Source: Candidatus Bathyarchaeota archaeon (GTDB lineage: Archaea > Thermoproteota > Bathyarchaeia > Bathyarchaeales > Bathycorpusculaceae). From it: DNA of 13,085 nt. Each line of letters begins with the position of its first letter. The first letter of the stretch is position 1. This document shows positions 1-7,647 of this stretch, in pieces. The stretch spans positions 1 to 13,085 of the forward strand of contig PIYF01000041.1 of the NCBI GenBank assembly GCA_003601875.1, read 5' to 3'. Under the pieces are notes generated by a model. That model was not told the origin of the DNA. It did no database searches and worked only from the letters and a program-made list of their open reading frames with translations. The position numbers were made by a program, and so were the translations under genes.

Positions 1-897
1 CGTTCCCTTTAACTCCTTCACTGTTTGAGTTATTTTCTTTGGAAATTCCACTTTTTTCTTTTCAGTTTTCACCAGTCCTTCAACAGGGATTTTATTCTCT
101 AAAGCTTCAAAAATTTCCTTACAGTTTAAGTCTTCAACCTCTTTTCCTCTAGGCGCTCTCGCCACATATTTTATGCCTGCAACTTGCAATAATTCTTTTA
201 AAATTAAGTCTCCGCCTCTGTCTCCATCTAGAAAAGCTGTTGCTTCCTTTTCTCTACACAACTTCTTTATTGTTTCGGGAATTTTAGCTCCTTCAACAGC
301 TATGACGTTGTGCATTCCGCAACGCATTAGATTTATTACGTCTGCTCTTCCTTCAACAATTATTATTTCCTTTGAACTGTCAACTTCCGGTCCTGCGGAT
401 AATTCTTCGGGGCCGTACTTTTCAACTTTTGCAGCCTTTAAGGTTTCAGCTACTTCCTTGAAAACTTCATCTACGGATGGCATAGACTCTATAGTCCATT
501 TGTGAAGAATTTCTTTTGCCCTGTCAATTATGGCTTTCCTTTTCGATTCTCTAACATCTTCAATTTTTTCTAGGGTAACCTTTGACGCGCATGGTCCAAC
601 CCTATTTATGCTTTCAATACTTGCAGCTATCAGCGCTGTGGAGACTCTGTCAAGGCTTGTTGGAATTATTATTGTTCCCGTGGTTTTATCTTGTTTTGAA
701 CGTATCTCTATTTCTATTCTACCTATCCTTCCAGATTTCTGAAGTTCTCTTAAGTCAAGTTCAGGTCCAAACAATCCTTCGGTTTGCCCAAAAACAGCAC
801 CTATAACATCTGATTTTTCAACTACTCCATCTATTTCGAATTTCGCTTTTATCACATATTTTATAGTATACGATTGTGATGAGCCCGTAAGCGTCAC
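1..897 (-). CDS. dnaG: Archaeal DnaG-type primase, partial (3' end outside the window)
   Basis: The reverse strand encodes the first 299 residues of an archaeal DnaG-like protein, cut by the left edge; complete homologues are about 400 residues. The N-terminal region carries the archaeal signature FGQTEGLFGPELDLRELQ at about 36-53. A TOPRIM domain follows, with the glutamate motif IVEGRAD at 180-186 and the metal-binding motif FLDGDRGGD at about 222-230. In archaea this protein has primase activity and is also found with the RNA exosome; which role dominates cannot be read from sequence. No ATG exists between the upstream in-frame stop and the conserved region, so I chose GTG at 895-897; TTG at 901-903 is the alternative. 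The gene is preceded by an unusual repeat-rich leader. The family call is secure and the exact start is uncertain. Confidence 0.93.
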   Translation of the reverse strand, partial: MTLTGSSQSYTIKYVIKAKFEIDGVVEKSDVIGAVFGQTEGLFGPELDLRELQKSGRIGRIEIEIRSKQDKTTGTIIIPTSLDRVSTALIAASIESINRVGPCASKVTLEKIEDVRESKRKAIIDRAKEILHKWTIESMPSVDEVFKEVAETLKAAKVEKYGPEELSAGPEVDSSKEIIIVEGRADVINLMRCGMHNVIAVEGAKIPETIKKLCREKEATAFLDGDRGGDLILKELLQVAGIKYVARAPRGKEVEDLNCKEIFEALENKIPVEGLVKTEKKKVEFPKKITQTVKELKGT

Positions 898-906
898 TTC
901 CAATAT

Positions 907-973
907 GATTAGTTAGCTTAACCGCGTGAATGAGAGAACTGTTCTCTCAAATTCACGAGGATTAATTAGCTTA
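907..973. repeat. 14-nt direct repeat flanking the hairpin
   Basis: GATTAGTTAGCTTA (907-920) and GATTAATTAGCTTA (960-973) differ at one position and flank the 925-957 hairpin, 53 nt apart. Both copies lie next to a CTTCCA-type hexamer, before the first copy and after the second. The arrangement suggests a regulator array or a relic of a local duplication; no function is recognised. Confidence 0.6.
925..957. repeat. Near-perfect inverted repeat (hairpin) in the dnaG leader
   Basis: On the plus strand CGTGAAT (925-931) and GAGAGAAC (932-939) are followed after one base by GTTCTCTC (941-948), then AA, then ATTCACG (951-957). This gives 15 complementary base pairs with a 2-nt bulge. As RNA the centre would open to a 3-nt loop. 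It could be a leader hairpin or a dimeric regulator site; no poly-T tract follows it on either strand. Confidence 0.7.
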
Positions 974-1006
974 CTTCCATATTTAATTTATGAATTATTA
1001 ATCCTC
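957..1006. repeat. 10-bp inverted repeat
   Basis: GAGGATTAAT at 957-966 is perfectly complementary to ATTAATCCTC at 997-1006, with a 30-nt AT-rich spacer. It abuts the 925-957 hairpin. It lies downstream of the TOPRIM gene and upstream of dnaG, so it may help end the first transcript or fold the second leader. Confidence 0.5.
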
Positions 1007-1049
1007 CTCTTTAAGATTTCCTTAAAATTTTGTTATTTTAAAGATTGTT

Positions 1050-1481
1050 TCATTTCATTCTCCGTCTGGAATTCATAGTTTTTCTTTTTAAGTTCTCCAT
1101 ATATGTTGCTAATCCTTCAATGTCTTTTACTTCGCCGCCGACAGCTCTTGAAAGTTTTCTCCAAAGGGTAAGGTTGGCTTTCACCTTAACCCTCTCTAAG
1201 TTCTCCTTTAATCTTTTCGTCCACTCTTTTCCTCTTCTATCAAAATCTAATAGGAGGATAACCTCGTCCGTGTCACTTTTTTCCGCTTCAGACAAAACAT
1301 CTAAAAACTTTTTTCCAAAGCTTTTCGCTTGAATTATTCTTCCATTTATAGATAGTTCCTTTAATGTTTCCGCATCTTTTTTCCCTTCAACTATTATAGG
1401 TGTTCCTTTATTCGCCTCTTGGGCTATTTGCTCTAAAATTTTAAGAATTTTTTCTTCTTTCTCTTTTAAACGAGTTGACAA
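1050..1481 (-). CDS. Small stand-alone TOPRIM-domain protein (UPF0292-like)
   Basis: A 143-residue protein made almost entirely of one TOPRIM domain. The glutamate motif IVEGKKD is at 30-36 and the DxD motif LLDFDRRG at 77-84 (D79, D81), so the metal-binding acidic residues are kept. The N-terminus is a charged helix and the C-terminus is basic (NSRRRMK). It matches the archaeal family of small primase-like TOPRIM proteins; the biochemical role is unknown to me, with nucleic-acid processing or repair a guess. The start is TTG at 1479-1481: AAGGT lies about 7 nt upstream, overlapping the tyrS stop region, and there is no better ATG or GTG. Only 5 nt separate it from tyrS, so the two are probably co-transcribed and coupled. 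The next gene on this strand, dnaG, also carries a TOPRIM domain. Confidence 0.8.
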   Translation of the reverse strand: MSTRLKEKEEKILKILEQIAQEANKGTPIIVEGKKDAETLKELSINGRIIQAKSFGKKFLDVLSEAEKSDTDEVILLLDFDRRGKEWTKRLKENLERVKVKANLTLWRKLSRAVGGEVKDIEGLATYMENLKRKTMNSRRRMK

Positions 1482-1486
1482 AGTTT

Positions 1487-2584
1487 TTACCTTGTTATCT
1501 GCACTTTTTTAATTGTTTCCAAACATTTTTCTGCTTCTTTATTACTTTTAAAGTATCTTCTCACAGGTTCCAATATTTTTATAAGTTCTTCAGCTACGGC
1601 GTTTTTAAGGTCTAATGGATGTATCTTTCCTTCTTTATAGGCTTTCTCAAGCTGTTCGTAACTTTGAAATTCAACATGTCCACCGTATTTTGCTGGTCTT
1701 TCCACAATGAATGTTTGTTTCTCACGGAAAATTATGTATTTACAAAATTCTAAGATAGGATTATACTGAGTGACTTTTTCTGGACAGAAAGCTCTACGTA
1801 TTTTTTTCCTTATTTCATCTGGTGAATCATAAATGAAGATGCAAGTTTCAGGTTTACTTTTCGACATTTTAGCTGAAACTAAAGCTTCTTTTTCTTTCCC
1901 AGCTGGAATAGGCCATATAGCTGGTTTTTCTAAACCTTGTAGAATATGATGGTGTACACATATAGGTTTCCAGAATCCAAGTTTTTCACCTAACTCTCTT
2001 GCCACAACATTTGCTTTTCTTTGATCCATGCCGAGTTGGCATATTTTTACTTTAAGATGGAATATGTCTGCTACCTGCATTGGAGTGTATAAGAAGTCTG
2101 AAACGTAATGGGCTTCCGTTTCTTTTCTCCCAGCTATTTCTAAGGTTCGTTTCGTTCTTGCTATGGTTAGGTTCTTCGCTATTTTTATTGTCTTTTCCCA
2201 GTAACTTAAATCGTCATATAATTCATCTGAATAGATGAATTCAACTTTGTCTTCTGGAACGCCTAAGGCTATCCATGAATGTTTAAAAAGATCTGCAGCT
2301 TTTCTGATGAGTTTTAGGTCTCCGCCTAACTTGTTATTTAGCCAAGCGTGCCATGTGGAAAGGTAAGCCTTGAAATGGATTCCAGCTTCTATTAAATCTT
2401 TCATTTTGTAAGCACATATGACTCCTGTTCCTAGATGGACTAAACCTGATGGTTCCCAACCATTGTAGGCTATTGGATGCTCCTCAGTTTCTAAAAGGCT
2501 TCTTAAATCATCTGTTGTTATGACTTCTTCGGTTGGAGGTTTACATATCAACTCTATTTTTGTTTCAACATCCAATTGAATCAC
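1487..2584 (-). CDS. tyrS: Tyrosyl-tRNA synthetase, archaeal type
   Basis: A class I aminoacyl-tRNA synthetase that charges tRNA-Tyr in the cytoplasm. The 365-residue protein shows YNGWEPSG at 40-47, the HIGH-equivalent HLGT at 50-53, the tyrosine-site motif GMDQRK at 185-190 and an intact KMSKS at 239-243. The length fits the longer archaeal and crenarchaeal forms rather than the roughly 306-residue methanogen type. The start is GTG at 2582-2584; no ATG lies near the N-terminus. There is no Shine-Dalgarno sequence, but a TATA-like TTTTATAA lies about 29 nt upstream, which suggests a leaderless mRNA separate from the moa operon. Downstream it is tightly linked to the TOPRIM gene. Confidence 0.95.
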   Translation of the reverse strand: MIQLDVETKIELICKPPTEEVITTDDLRSLLETEEHPIAYNGWEPSGLVHLGTGVICAYKMKDLIEAGIHFKAYLSTWHAWLNNKLGGDLKLIRKAADLFKHSWIALGVPEDKVEFIYSDELYDDLSYWEKTIKIAKNLTIARTKRTLEIAGRKETEAHYVSDFLYTPMQVADIFHLKVKICQLGMDQRKANVVARELGEKLGFWKPICVHHHILQGLEKPAIWPIPAGKEKEALVSAKMSKSKPETCIFIYDSPDEIRKKIRRAFCPEKVTQYNPILEFCKYIIFREKQTFIVERPAKYGGHVEFQSYEQLEKAYKEGKIHPLDLKNAVAEELIKILEPVRRYFKSNKEAEKCLETIKKVQITR

Positions 2585-2609
2585 ACTGGATAGGTTTTCT
2601 CTTTTAACG

Positions 2610-2617
2610 TTATAAAA
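2610..2617 (-). promoter_or_regulatory. Putative tyrS TATA box
   Basis: TTTTATAA on the minus strand is centred about 29 nt before the tyrS GTG. That spacing fits an archaeal TATA box driving a leaderless or near-leaderless transcript, and the gene has no Shine-Dalgarno motif. It would give tyrS its own promoter downstream of moeA. Confidence 0.45.
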
Positions 2618-2622
2618 CAGAG

Positions 2623-2637
2623 ACTTAAATGTTAAGT
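2623..2637. repeat. Short hairpin after the moeA stop
   Basis: ACTTAA (2623-2628) and TTAAGT (2632-2637) form a perfect 6-bp inverted repeat with a 3-nt loop. It lies directly after the moeA stop codon and just upstream of the tyrS TATA-like box, with a TTTT on the minus strand a few bases on. It may mark the end of the moa operon; it is weak and AT-rich. Confidence 0.3.
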
Positions 2638-2638
2638 T

Positions 2639-3856
2639 TCACTCTAGTAAGGTTACAGCGACTTCCTCCCCCTCTTCAATTACGTCAGCATTTACTGGTA
2701 CAAGGATGTAGCCGTCAGCTTCCGACATGCTTGTAATTGCTCCAGACTCTTTAAAAGCTTGGTAAGCCTTTCCATCTCTAATTTTCACTGTGAGAAATTG
2801 TGCTCTTCCAGAGGAGGAAGCGAACCTGTGTCCCATCTTCACCTTAACTTTTTTAGGTTCTCTCTCCGGAATTCTAGCCATTTTCCTAACAGCTGGAGCT
2901 AAGAAAAGATATGCGTTGCTGAGACATGATGTTGGGTAGCCCGGCATGCCGAGAACGGGTTTGCCTTGAATTAAACCGAAAAGGGTTGGTTTGCCAGGTT
3001 TCACTTGAACTCCATGGAATAAGACTTCTCCAAGTTCCTCAATTATATTGTAGAGTAAATCTCGTGTTCCAACGGAGCTTCCCCCTGAAAGAACTATTAA
3101 ATCGTTTTTTAAAGATTTTTTAATTCCTAATTTAAGCTCTTCATAAGAATCTGGAATTATTCCATACCTTACTGGTGAACCTCCATTAGCCATAACAACA
3201 GCTGAAAGAGTGTGAGAATTAATATCGTATATTTCACCTTCTTCGATTTTTGAACCAACCTCCTTTATTTCTGTGCCTGTTGAAATTATTGAAACATTAG
3301 GTTTAACGTACACTTTAACGGTTTTTTCTCCAAGGGCTGCGAGAACTCCGATTTTCGGCGGAGTTAAATATGTGCCTGCTTTAAGAATTTTATCTCCCTT
3401 CTCTATGTCCTCTCCTTTTGGTGCAACATTCGCTATTGGATAAACTGGTTTGTATATCTCCACAAAACCTTCTCTTTCTTGTGTATTTTCAACCATTACA
3501 ACAGCGTTTGCTCCAGCTGGCATAGGGCATCCAGTGGCTATTTGAATGCATTCTCCTCTCCCAACTTTCCCGTTGAAGGGTTTCCCAGGGTAGGCTGCCC
3601 CTAATAATTTAAGTTTTTTAGGCTTAAACCGTGATGCTCCATAAGTGTCTTCAGCTTTCACTGCATATCCATCCATCGCTGCTCTGTCAAATGGTGGAAC
3701 AGAGATTTTAGCAGTTAAATCTTCAGCTAAAACTCTTTCATAGGCTTCATCTATTGATATCTCCTCTGTTTGTTCTACTGGTTTAACGTTTTCAAGCACA
3801 ATTTTCTTTGCTTCTTCATATGAAATGAGTTTTCTGAAAGGGCTCATCCTCTTCAT
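2639..3856 (-). CDS. moeA: Molybdopterin molybdenumtransferase MoeA
   Basis: MoeA inserts molybdate or tungstate into adenylylated molybdopterin, the last step of basic cofactor synthesis. The 405-residue protein has the family's usual length and domain order: the N-terminal FDRAAMDGYA at 56-65, IATGCPMPAGANAVV at 106-120, the MoCF-binding core with ISTGTEI at 191-197, LSGGSSVGTRD at 256-266, KPGKPT at 286-291 and GMPGYPTSC at 303-311, then a C-terminal beta domain. The ATG at 3854-3856 overlaps the moaB TGA as ATGA, and GGGAGGT sits 6 nt upstream inside moaB, so translation is likely coupled. It is last in the moaA-moaC-moaB-moeA operon. Linkage to a tungstate transporter suggests tungsten as a substrate, but sequence does not tell molybdenum from tungsten. 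Confidence 0.95.
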   Translation of the reverse strand: MKRMSPFRKLISYEEAKKIVLENVKPVEQTEEISIDEAYERVLAEDLTAKISVPPFDRAAMDGYAVKAEDTYGASRFKPKKLKLLGAAYPGKPFNGKVGRGECIQIATGCPMPAGANAVVMVENTQEREGFVEIYKPVYPIANVAPKGEDIEKGDKILKAGTYLTPPKIGVLAALGEKTVKVYVKPNVSIISTGTEIKEVGSKIEEGEIYDINSHTLSAVVMANGGSPVRYGIIPDSYEELKLGIKKSLKNDLIVLSGGSSVGTRDLLYNIIEELGEVLFHGVQVKPGKPTLFGLIQGKPVLGMPGYPTSCLSNAYLFLAPAVRKMARIPEREPKKVKVKMGHRFASSSGRAQFLTVKIRDGKAYQAFKESGAITSMSEADGYILVPVNADVIEEGEEVAVTLLE

Positions 3857-4359
3857 CTGTTAACCTCCCAAAGCATGTGTCCGAGAACTGGTAGAATTAT
3901 TCTTTTTAAGCCTAGTTCAACAGCTCCTTTTGAGCCTGGAAGAGTGAATATAACTTTTTTTCCAACTGTTCCTGCTGTAGCTCTGCTTAAGATTGATATT
4001 TCACCTATTTCTTCATAACTTAATCTTCTGAATAATTCTCCGAAGCCTTCAATTCTCTTCTCTAAAAGTTCTATAACTGCTTCATATGTTTGGTCTTTGA
4101 AGCTTATCCCTGTGCCACCGCTTGTTATGATTACATCTATTCTATGGTCGTTGAGGAATTTTTGGATTGTTTCTTTTATTGTTTTTCTATCGTTTTTCAC
4201 AATTTCATATCCATAAACTTTGTGTCCATTTTCCTCCAAGAGTTTTATGGCTTCCTTTCCAGTTTCATCTGTTTCTTTTGTTCTTGTGTCGCTTGTAACT
4301 AAAACAGCGCATCCAGCATGTTCCTTTTTCATTTCTTTATGTTCACACATGTTTTTCAT
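3853..4359 (-). CDS. moaB: Molybdopterin adenylyltransferase, MoaB/Mog family
   Basis: This enzyme adenylylates molybdopterin before metal insertion by MoeA. The 168-residue protein shows SDTR at 23-26, DETG at 31-34, the family signature TSGGTG at 79-84 and LPGSKGAV at 140-147. Archaea use MoaB-type proteins for this step instead of MogA. It overlaps moaC at its 5' end and moeA by 4 nt at its 3' end. The first ATG (4357-4359) directly abuts the AAGG-like motif, whereas the fourth residue's ATG (4348-4350) lies about 9 nt after it, so the true start may be 4350, giving 165 residues and an 8-nt overlap with moaC. Family assignment is secure. Confidence 0.93.
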   Translation of the reverse strand: MKNMCEHKEMKKEHAGCAVLVTSDTRTKETDETGKEAIKLLEENGHKVYGYEIVKNDRKTIKETIQKFLNDHRIDVIITSGGTGISFKDQTYEAVIELLEKRIEGFGELFRRLSYEEIGEISILSRATAGTVGKKVIFTLPGSKGAVELGLKRIILPVLGHMLWEVNR

Positions 4360-4816
4360 CCTTCGTTTTCTCTACAACTTTTATGTCCATTATCTTTGTT
4401 GTTGGATACTGTCCATTTTCATCCTTTTCCAAATATTTCACCATGTCCCAGATTGTGAGTAGGGCGGTTGTTACTCCTGTTAAGGCTTCCATTTCAACAC
4501 CAGTTTTATAATCCGCTGTTACACTGCATTGAGCTTCTACATAGTCTTCTGCCATTTTGAATGTTAAATCAACTTTTGTGAGGGGGATTGGATGACACAA
4601 AGGTATAAGCTCATAAGTTTTTTTCGCTGCAAGAATCCCTGAAACTTCAGCTATTGGAAGGGGGTTTCCCTTTTTTATTTCTCCTTTCTTAATAGCATCT
4701 ATTGTTTGCTTCTTTAAAATTATCTTCCCAGTAGCTGTAGCCCTTCTGTGTACAATTTTTTTCTTGGATACGTCAACCATTTCTACAAAACTTACATTAC
4801 TGTTTCTCTCTTTCAT
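4343..4816 (-). CDS. moaC: Cyclic pyranopterin monophosphate synthase MoaC
   Basis: MoaC converts 3',8-cyclo-7,8-dihydro-GTP, the MoaA product, into cyclic pyranopterin monophosphate. The 157-residue protein has the usual length and conserved blocks: MVDVS at 13-17, PLCHPIPL at 72-79, [10 protein letters not shown] at 106-115 and the catalytic segment IWDMVKY at 122-128, whose D124 and K127 match the active-site Asp/Lys pair of the family. The ATG at 4814-4816 is preceded by GGAAGGGT, which overlaps the end of moaA; only 3 nt separate it from the moaA stop. This is textbook operon packing, with translation probably coupled to moaA. Confidence 0.96.
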   Translation of the reverse strand: MKERNSNVSFVEMVDVSKKKIVHRRATATGKIILKKQTIDAIKKGEIKKGNPLPIAEVSGILAAKKTYELIPLCHPIPLTKVDLTFKMAEDYVEAQCSVTADYKTGVEMEALTGVTTALLTIWDMVKYLEKDENGQYPTTKIMDIKVVEKTKDEKHV

Positions 4817-4819
4817 TTG

Positions 4820-5734
4820 CTAACCCTTCCAGTAAGGTTCCCTTCTTGAAACAGCTTCCTCGAAGGCTTTTTCCAACTCTTTTAAATCGTGACTTTCAAG
4901 TATGGGTTTCACGTCAACTAAATTATCATTTCTCATAAGACAAGGCTTTAACTTTCCATCTGCAGTAACCCTTAAACGTGTGCAGTTCATGCAGAAGCTT
5001 GAATTATGCATAGGCTTAACAATCTCCACTATTCCACCGTTCCTCAAATAATATTGTCTTCTCCTTTGAAGTTCTCTAACTAAAACATCCTTAGAGTTTT
5101 CCTTTAATTCCTCTTCAACTAGGCTTAAATCATAATAAAATTTCTTCCAGTAAGGTGCCCCATACTGGATTGGTTGGAATTCAATGAGCTGTAAGATTGC
5201 ACCACAATTTTTTGAAAATTCAATCATTCTTGGGATATCCTTATCGTTTAACCCTTTTAAAACAACCATGTTAATTTTTACTGGTTTCAAACCGCTTTTA
5301 ACAGCTGCTTTAATTCCCTTTTTCACTTTTTCTACAGCGTTTACTCCTGTGATTTTTTCAAAAATTTGCTGGTTTAATGAGTGAAGACTCACATTTACGC
5401 GTTTTAAACCAGCCTCATAAAGTTTTTCTGCATATTCCTCTAAGTAAAAACCGTTTGAAGTCATGGAGACTTCGTCAACGTGAGGTGTAATTCTTCTCAC
5501 TATTTCAGTGATATCCTCCCGTAAGAGTGGTTCTCCACCTGTAAGTTTAACTTTCCTCATACCTAACGAGGATGCTACCATAACAATTTTTTCAATTTCA
5601 GTTGTTGAAAGTTCTCTTCTACAATCTTGTTCTCCTTCCATATGGCAGAAGAAACATCTGAAGTTACATCTATGGGTTAACGATATTCTTAGGCTTGTTA
5701 CGGGTCTGTTGAAAGGGTCTCGAAGAACTCTCAT
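4820..5734 (-). CDS. moaA: GTP 3',8-cyclase MoaA (radical SAM)
   Basis: A radical SAM enzyme that rearranges GTP to 3',8-cyclo-7,8-dihydro-GTP, the first step of molybdopterin synthesis. The 304-residue protein has the N-terminal cluster motif CNFRCFFC (C-x3-C-x2-C, about residues 23-30), the SAM-binding TGGEPLL at about 64-70, and a second cluster motif C-x2-C-x13-C (CMNC to KPC, about 247-264) for the GTP-binding 4Fe-4S centre. The protein ends YWKG, without the C-terminal Gly-Gly typical of bacterial and human MoaA. The ATG at 5732-5734 has no Shine-Dalgarno motif; a TATA-like element about 27 nt upstream suggests a leaderless mRNA. It is first in its operon and divergent from wtpA across a repeat-rich control region. 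Confidence 0.96.
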   Translation of the reverse strand: MRVLRDPFNRPVTSLRISLTHRCNFRCFFCHMEGEQDCRRELSTTEIEKIVMVASSLGMRKVKLTGGEPLLREDITEIVRRITPHVDEVSMTSNGFYLEEYAEKLYEAGLKRVNVSLHSLNQQIFEKITGVNAVEKVKKGIKAAVKSGLKPVKINMVVLKGLNDKDIPRMIEFSKNCGAILQLIEFQPIQYGAPYWKKFYYDLSLVEEELKENSKDVLVRELQRRRQYYLRNGGIVEIVKPMHNSSFCMNCTRLRVTADGKLKPCLMRNDNLVDVKPILESHDLKELEKAFEEAVSRREPYWKG

Positions 5735-5756
5735 TTCATTCCACTTGTTGTATTGG

Positions 5757-5771
5757 TTTATTTTATGCTTA
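5757..5771 (-). promoter_or_regulatory. Putative moaA promoter (TATA-like) overlapping a TTATGCTTA repeat
   Basis: The minus strand reads CATAAAATA here, centred about 27 nt before the moaA ATG, the expected distance for a leaderless archaeal transcript. The plus-strand repeat TTATGCTTA (5763-5771) overlaps it, so a protein bound there would block the promoter. Confidence 0.45.
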
Positions 5772-5776
5772 AAATT

Positions 5777-5798
5777 GTTATGCTTAACTGTGCATAAC
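5777..5798. promoter_or_regulatory. Palindromic operator candidate GTTATGC-N8-GCATAAC
   Basis: GTTATGC (5777-5783) and GCATAAC (5792-5798) form a perfect 7-bp inverted repeat with 8 nt between. It sits in the moaA/wtpA divergent region beside further GTTATGCTTA copies. Such a palindrome suits a dimeric helix-turn-helix regulator. A ModE- or TunR-like oxyanion sensor is the natural candidate from context; this is inference. Confidence 0.6.
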
Positions 5799-5823
5799 GT
5801 TCATGGAAGAATGCGAGAAAAAC

Positions 5824-5847
5824 CGTTATGCTTATAAGATCATATCG
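5824..5847 (+). promoter_or_regulatory. Putative wtpA promoter with an overlapping operator half-site
   Basis: CTTATAAG at 5831-5838 is a good TATA box whose centre is about 28-29 nt before the wtpA ATG. The half-site CGTTATGC (5824-5831) abuts and overlaps it, and CATATCG (5841-5847) is an imperfect inverted partner on the other side. GTTATGCTTA at 5825-5834 exactly repeats 5777-5786. A regulator bound here would compete with TBP, which implies repression when metal is plentiful. Confidence 0.55.
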
Positions 5848-5851
5848 ATGA

Positions 5852-6833
<982 letters not shown>

Positions 6834-7646
6834 GTGAAAAATTTGGTGCAATCATGGTTCAGAGAGAAAAGCCTCTTCATAGTTTCTTCAACTATTCTAG
6901 GATTTCTGATGCTTTTATTCCTAATTTTACCCATAATTAACACGGTTTCCACATCTGCTGGAGGGTTAGGTGAAGCTATAACAACCGCGGAAACGGTTAA
7001 CGCTATACTTACAAGTTTTTTCGCAGCGTACCTAGCAACTCTTATAACATTCTTTTTCGGAGTTCCCCTAGCCTATACACTTGCAAGACATGAGTTTAAA
7101 GGAAAAAGTTTAGTTGACGCTGTAATAGACCTTCCAATACTTATTCCCCATAACGCTGCCGGCATTTCCCTACTCATGCTGTTAGGTCCAAGAAGCCTTA
7201 TTGGCGGAGGCTTCTCAAGTTTAGGTGTAAGCTTTGTTGACACAATTTTCGGGGTTGTTGCAGCAATGGTTTTCGTAAGTTCACCTTTCATGATAAGAAG
7301 CGCTGAAGAAGCCTTCAAATCAGTTAACCCTGAACTTGAAAAGGTTGCAAGAAGTTTAGGAGCGTCCACATTTAACGCTTTCAAAAATGTAACTTTTCCA
7401 TTAGCCTTTAGAGGGATATTAACCGGATGTTTATTAACTTGGGCCAGAAGCATAAGCGAGTTCGGAGCGGTTGTAGTTCTGGCTTATTATCCAAAAACTG
7501 CAGCTGTCCACCTTTACGACGTTTTTGTCAATTGGGGTTTAAGTGCAGCAGCTCCTATAACAGCCCTTTTGATAATATTAGCAGTAACAATATTCACGGT
7601 AATCAAGCTTATCACAGCTAAACCGCTAAAACCATCCTTCAGCTAA
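6834..7646 (+). CDS. wtpB: Tungstate/molybdate ABC transporter permease WtpB
   Basis: The membrane channel subunit of the WtpABC importer. The 270-residue protein has about six hydrophobic segments (near 14-36, 58-82, 103-118, 136-153, 195-218 and 238-260). The cytoplasmic EAA loop that contacts the ATPase is at 158-178 (EEAFKSVNPELEKVARSLG). The sequence PILIPHNAAGISLLMLLG resembles the ModB/WtpB type of permease. The GTG start (6834-6836) follows the wtpA stop directly with no gap; no clear Shine-Dalgarno motif is present, so translation probably depends on ribosomes finishing wtpA. GTG at 6846 is a less likely alternative. The frameshift upstream in wtpA could therefore reduce wtpB expression. 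Confidence 0.93.
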   Translation: MKNLVQSWFREKSLFIVSSTILGFLMLLFLILPIINTVSTSAGGLGEAITTAETVNAILTSFFAAYLATLITFFFGVPLAYTLARHEFKGKSLVDAVIDLPILIPHNAAGISLLMLLGPRSLIGGGFSSLGVSFVDTIFGVVAAMVFVSSPFMIRSAEEAFKSVNPELEKVARSLGASTFNAFKNVTFPLAFRGILTGCLLTWARSISEFGAVVVLAYYPKTAAVHLYDVFVNWGLSAAAPITALLIILAVTIFTVIKLITAKPLKPSFS

Positions 7647-7647
7647 C

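Larger units (their letters stand above)
898..1049 (-). promoter_or_regulatory. dnaG leader and putative promoter, repeat-rich
   Basis: This gap between the TOPRIM gene and dnaG holds several nested repeats. On the minus strand a TATA-like AT-rich stretch lies at about 980-992, which would place the transcript start near 960. The dnaG mRNA would then begin with the hairpin at 925-957 and carry a leader of about 60 nt. A Shine-Dalgarno-like GAGGAGG at 1003-1009 (minus) has no start codon at a usable distance. The promoter assignment is an inference from spacing. Confidence 0.35.

Noticed and set aside
1003..1009. Strong Shine-Dalgarno GAGGAGG on the minus strand, suggesting a small gene before dnaG
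   Set aside because: The next ATG (978-980) is about 22 nt away and opens only a four-codon frame (M-E-V-S-stop).
7073..7453. 126-codon open frame antisense to wtpB
   Set aside because: It mirrors the well-supported permease frame, has no recognisable domain and no promoter or ribosome-binding support.
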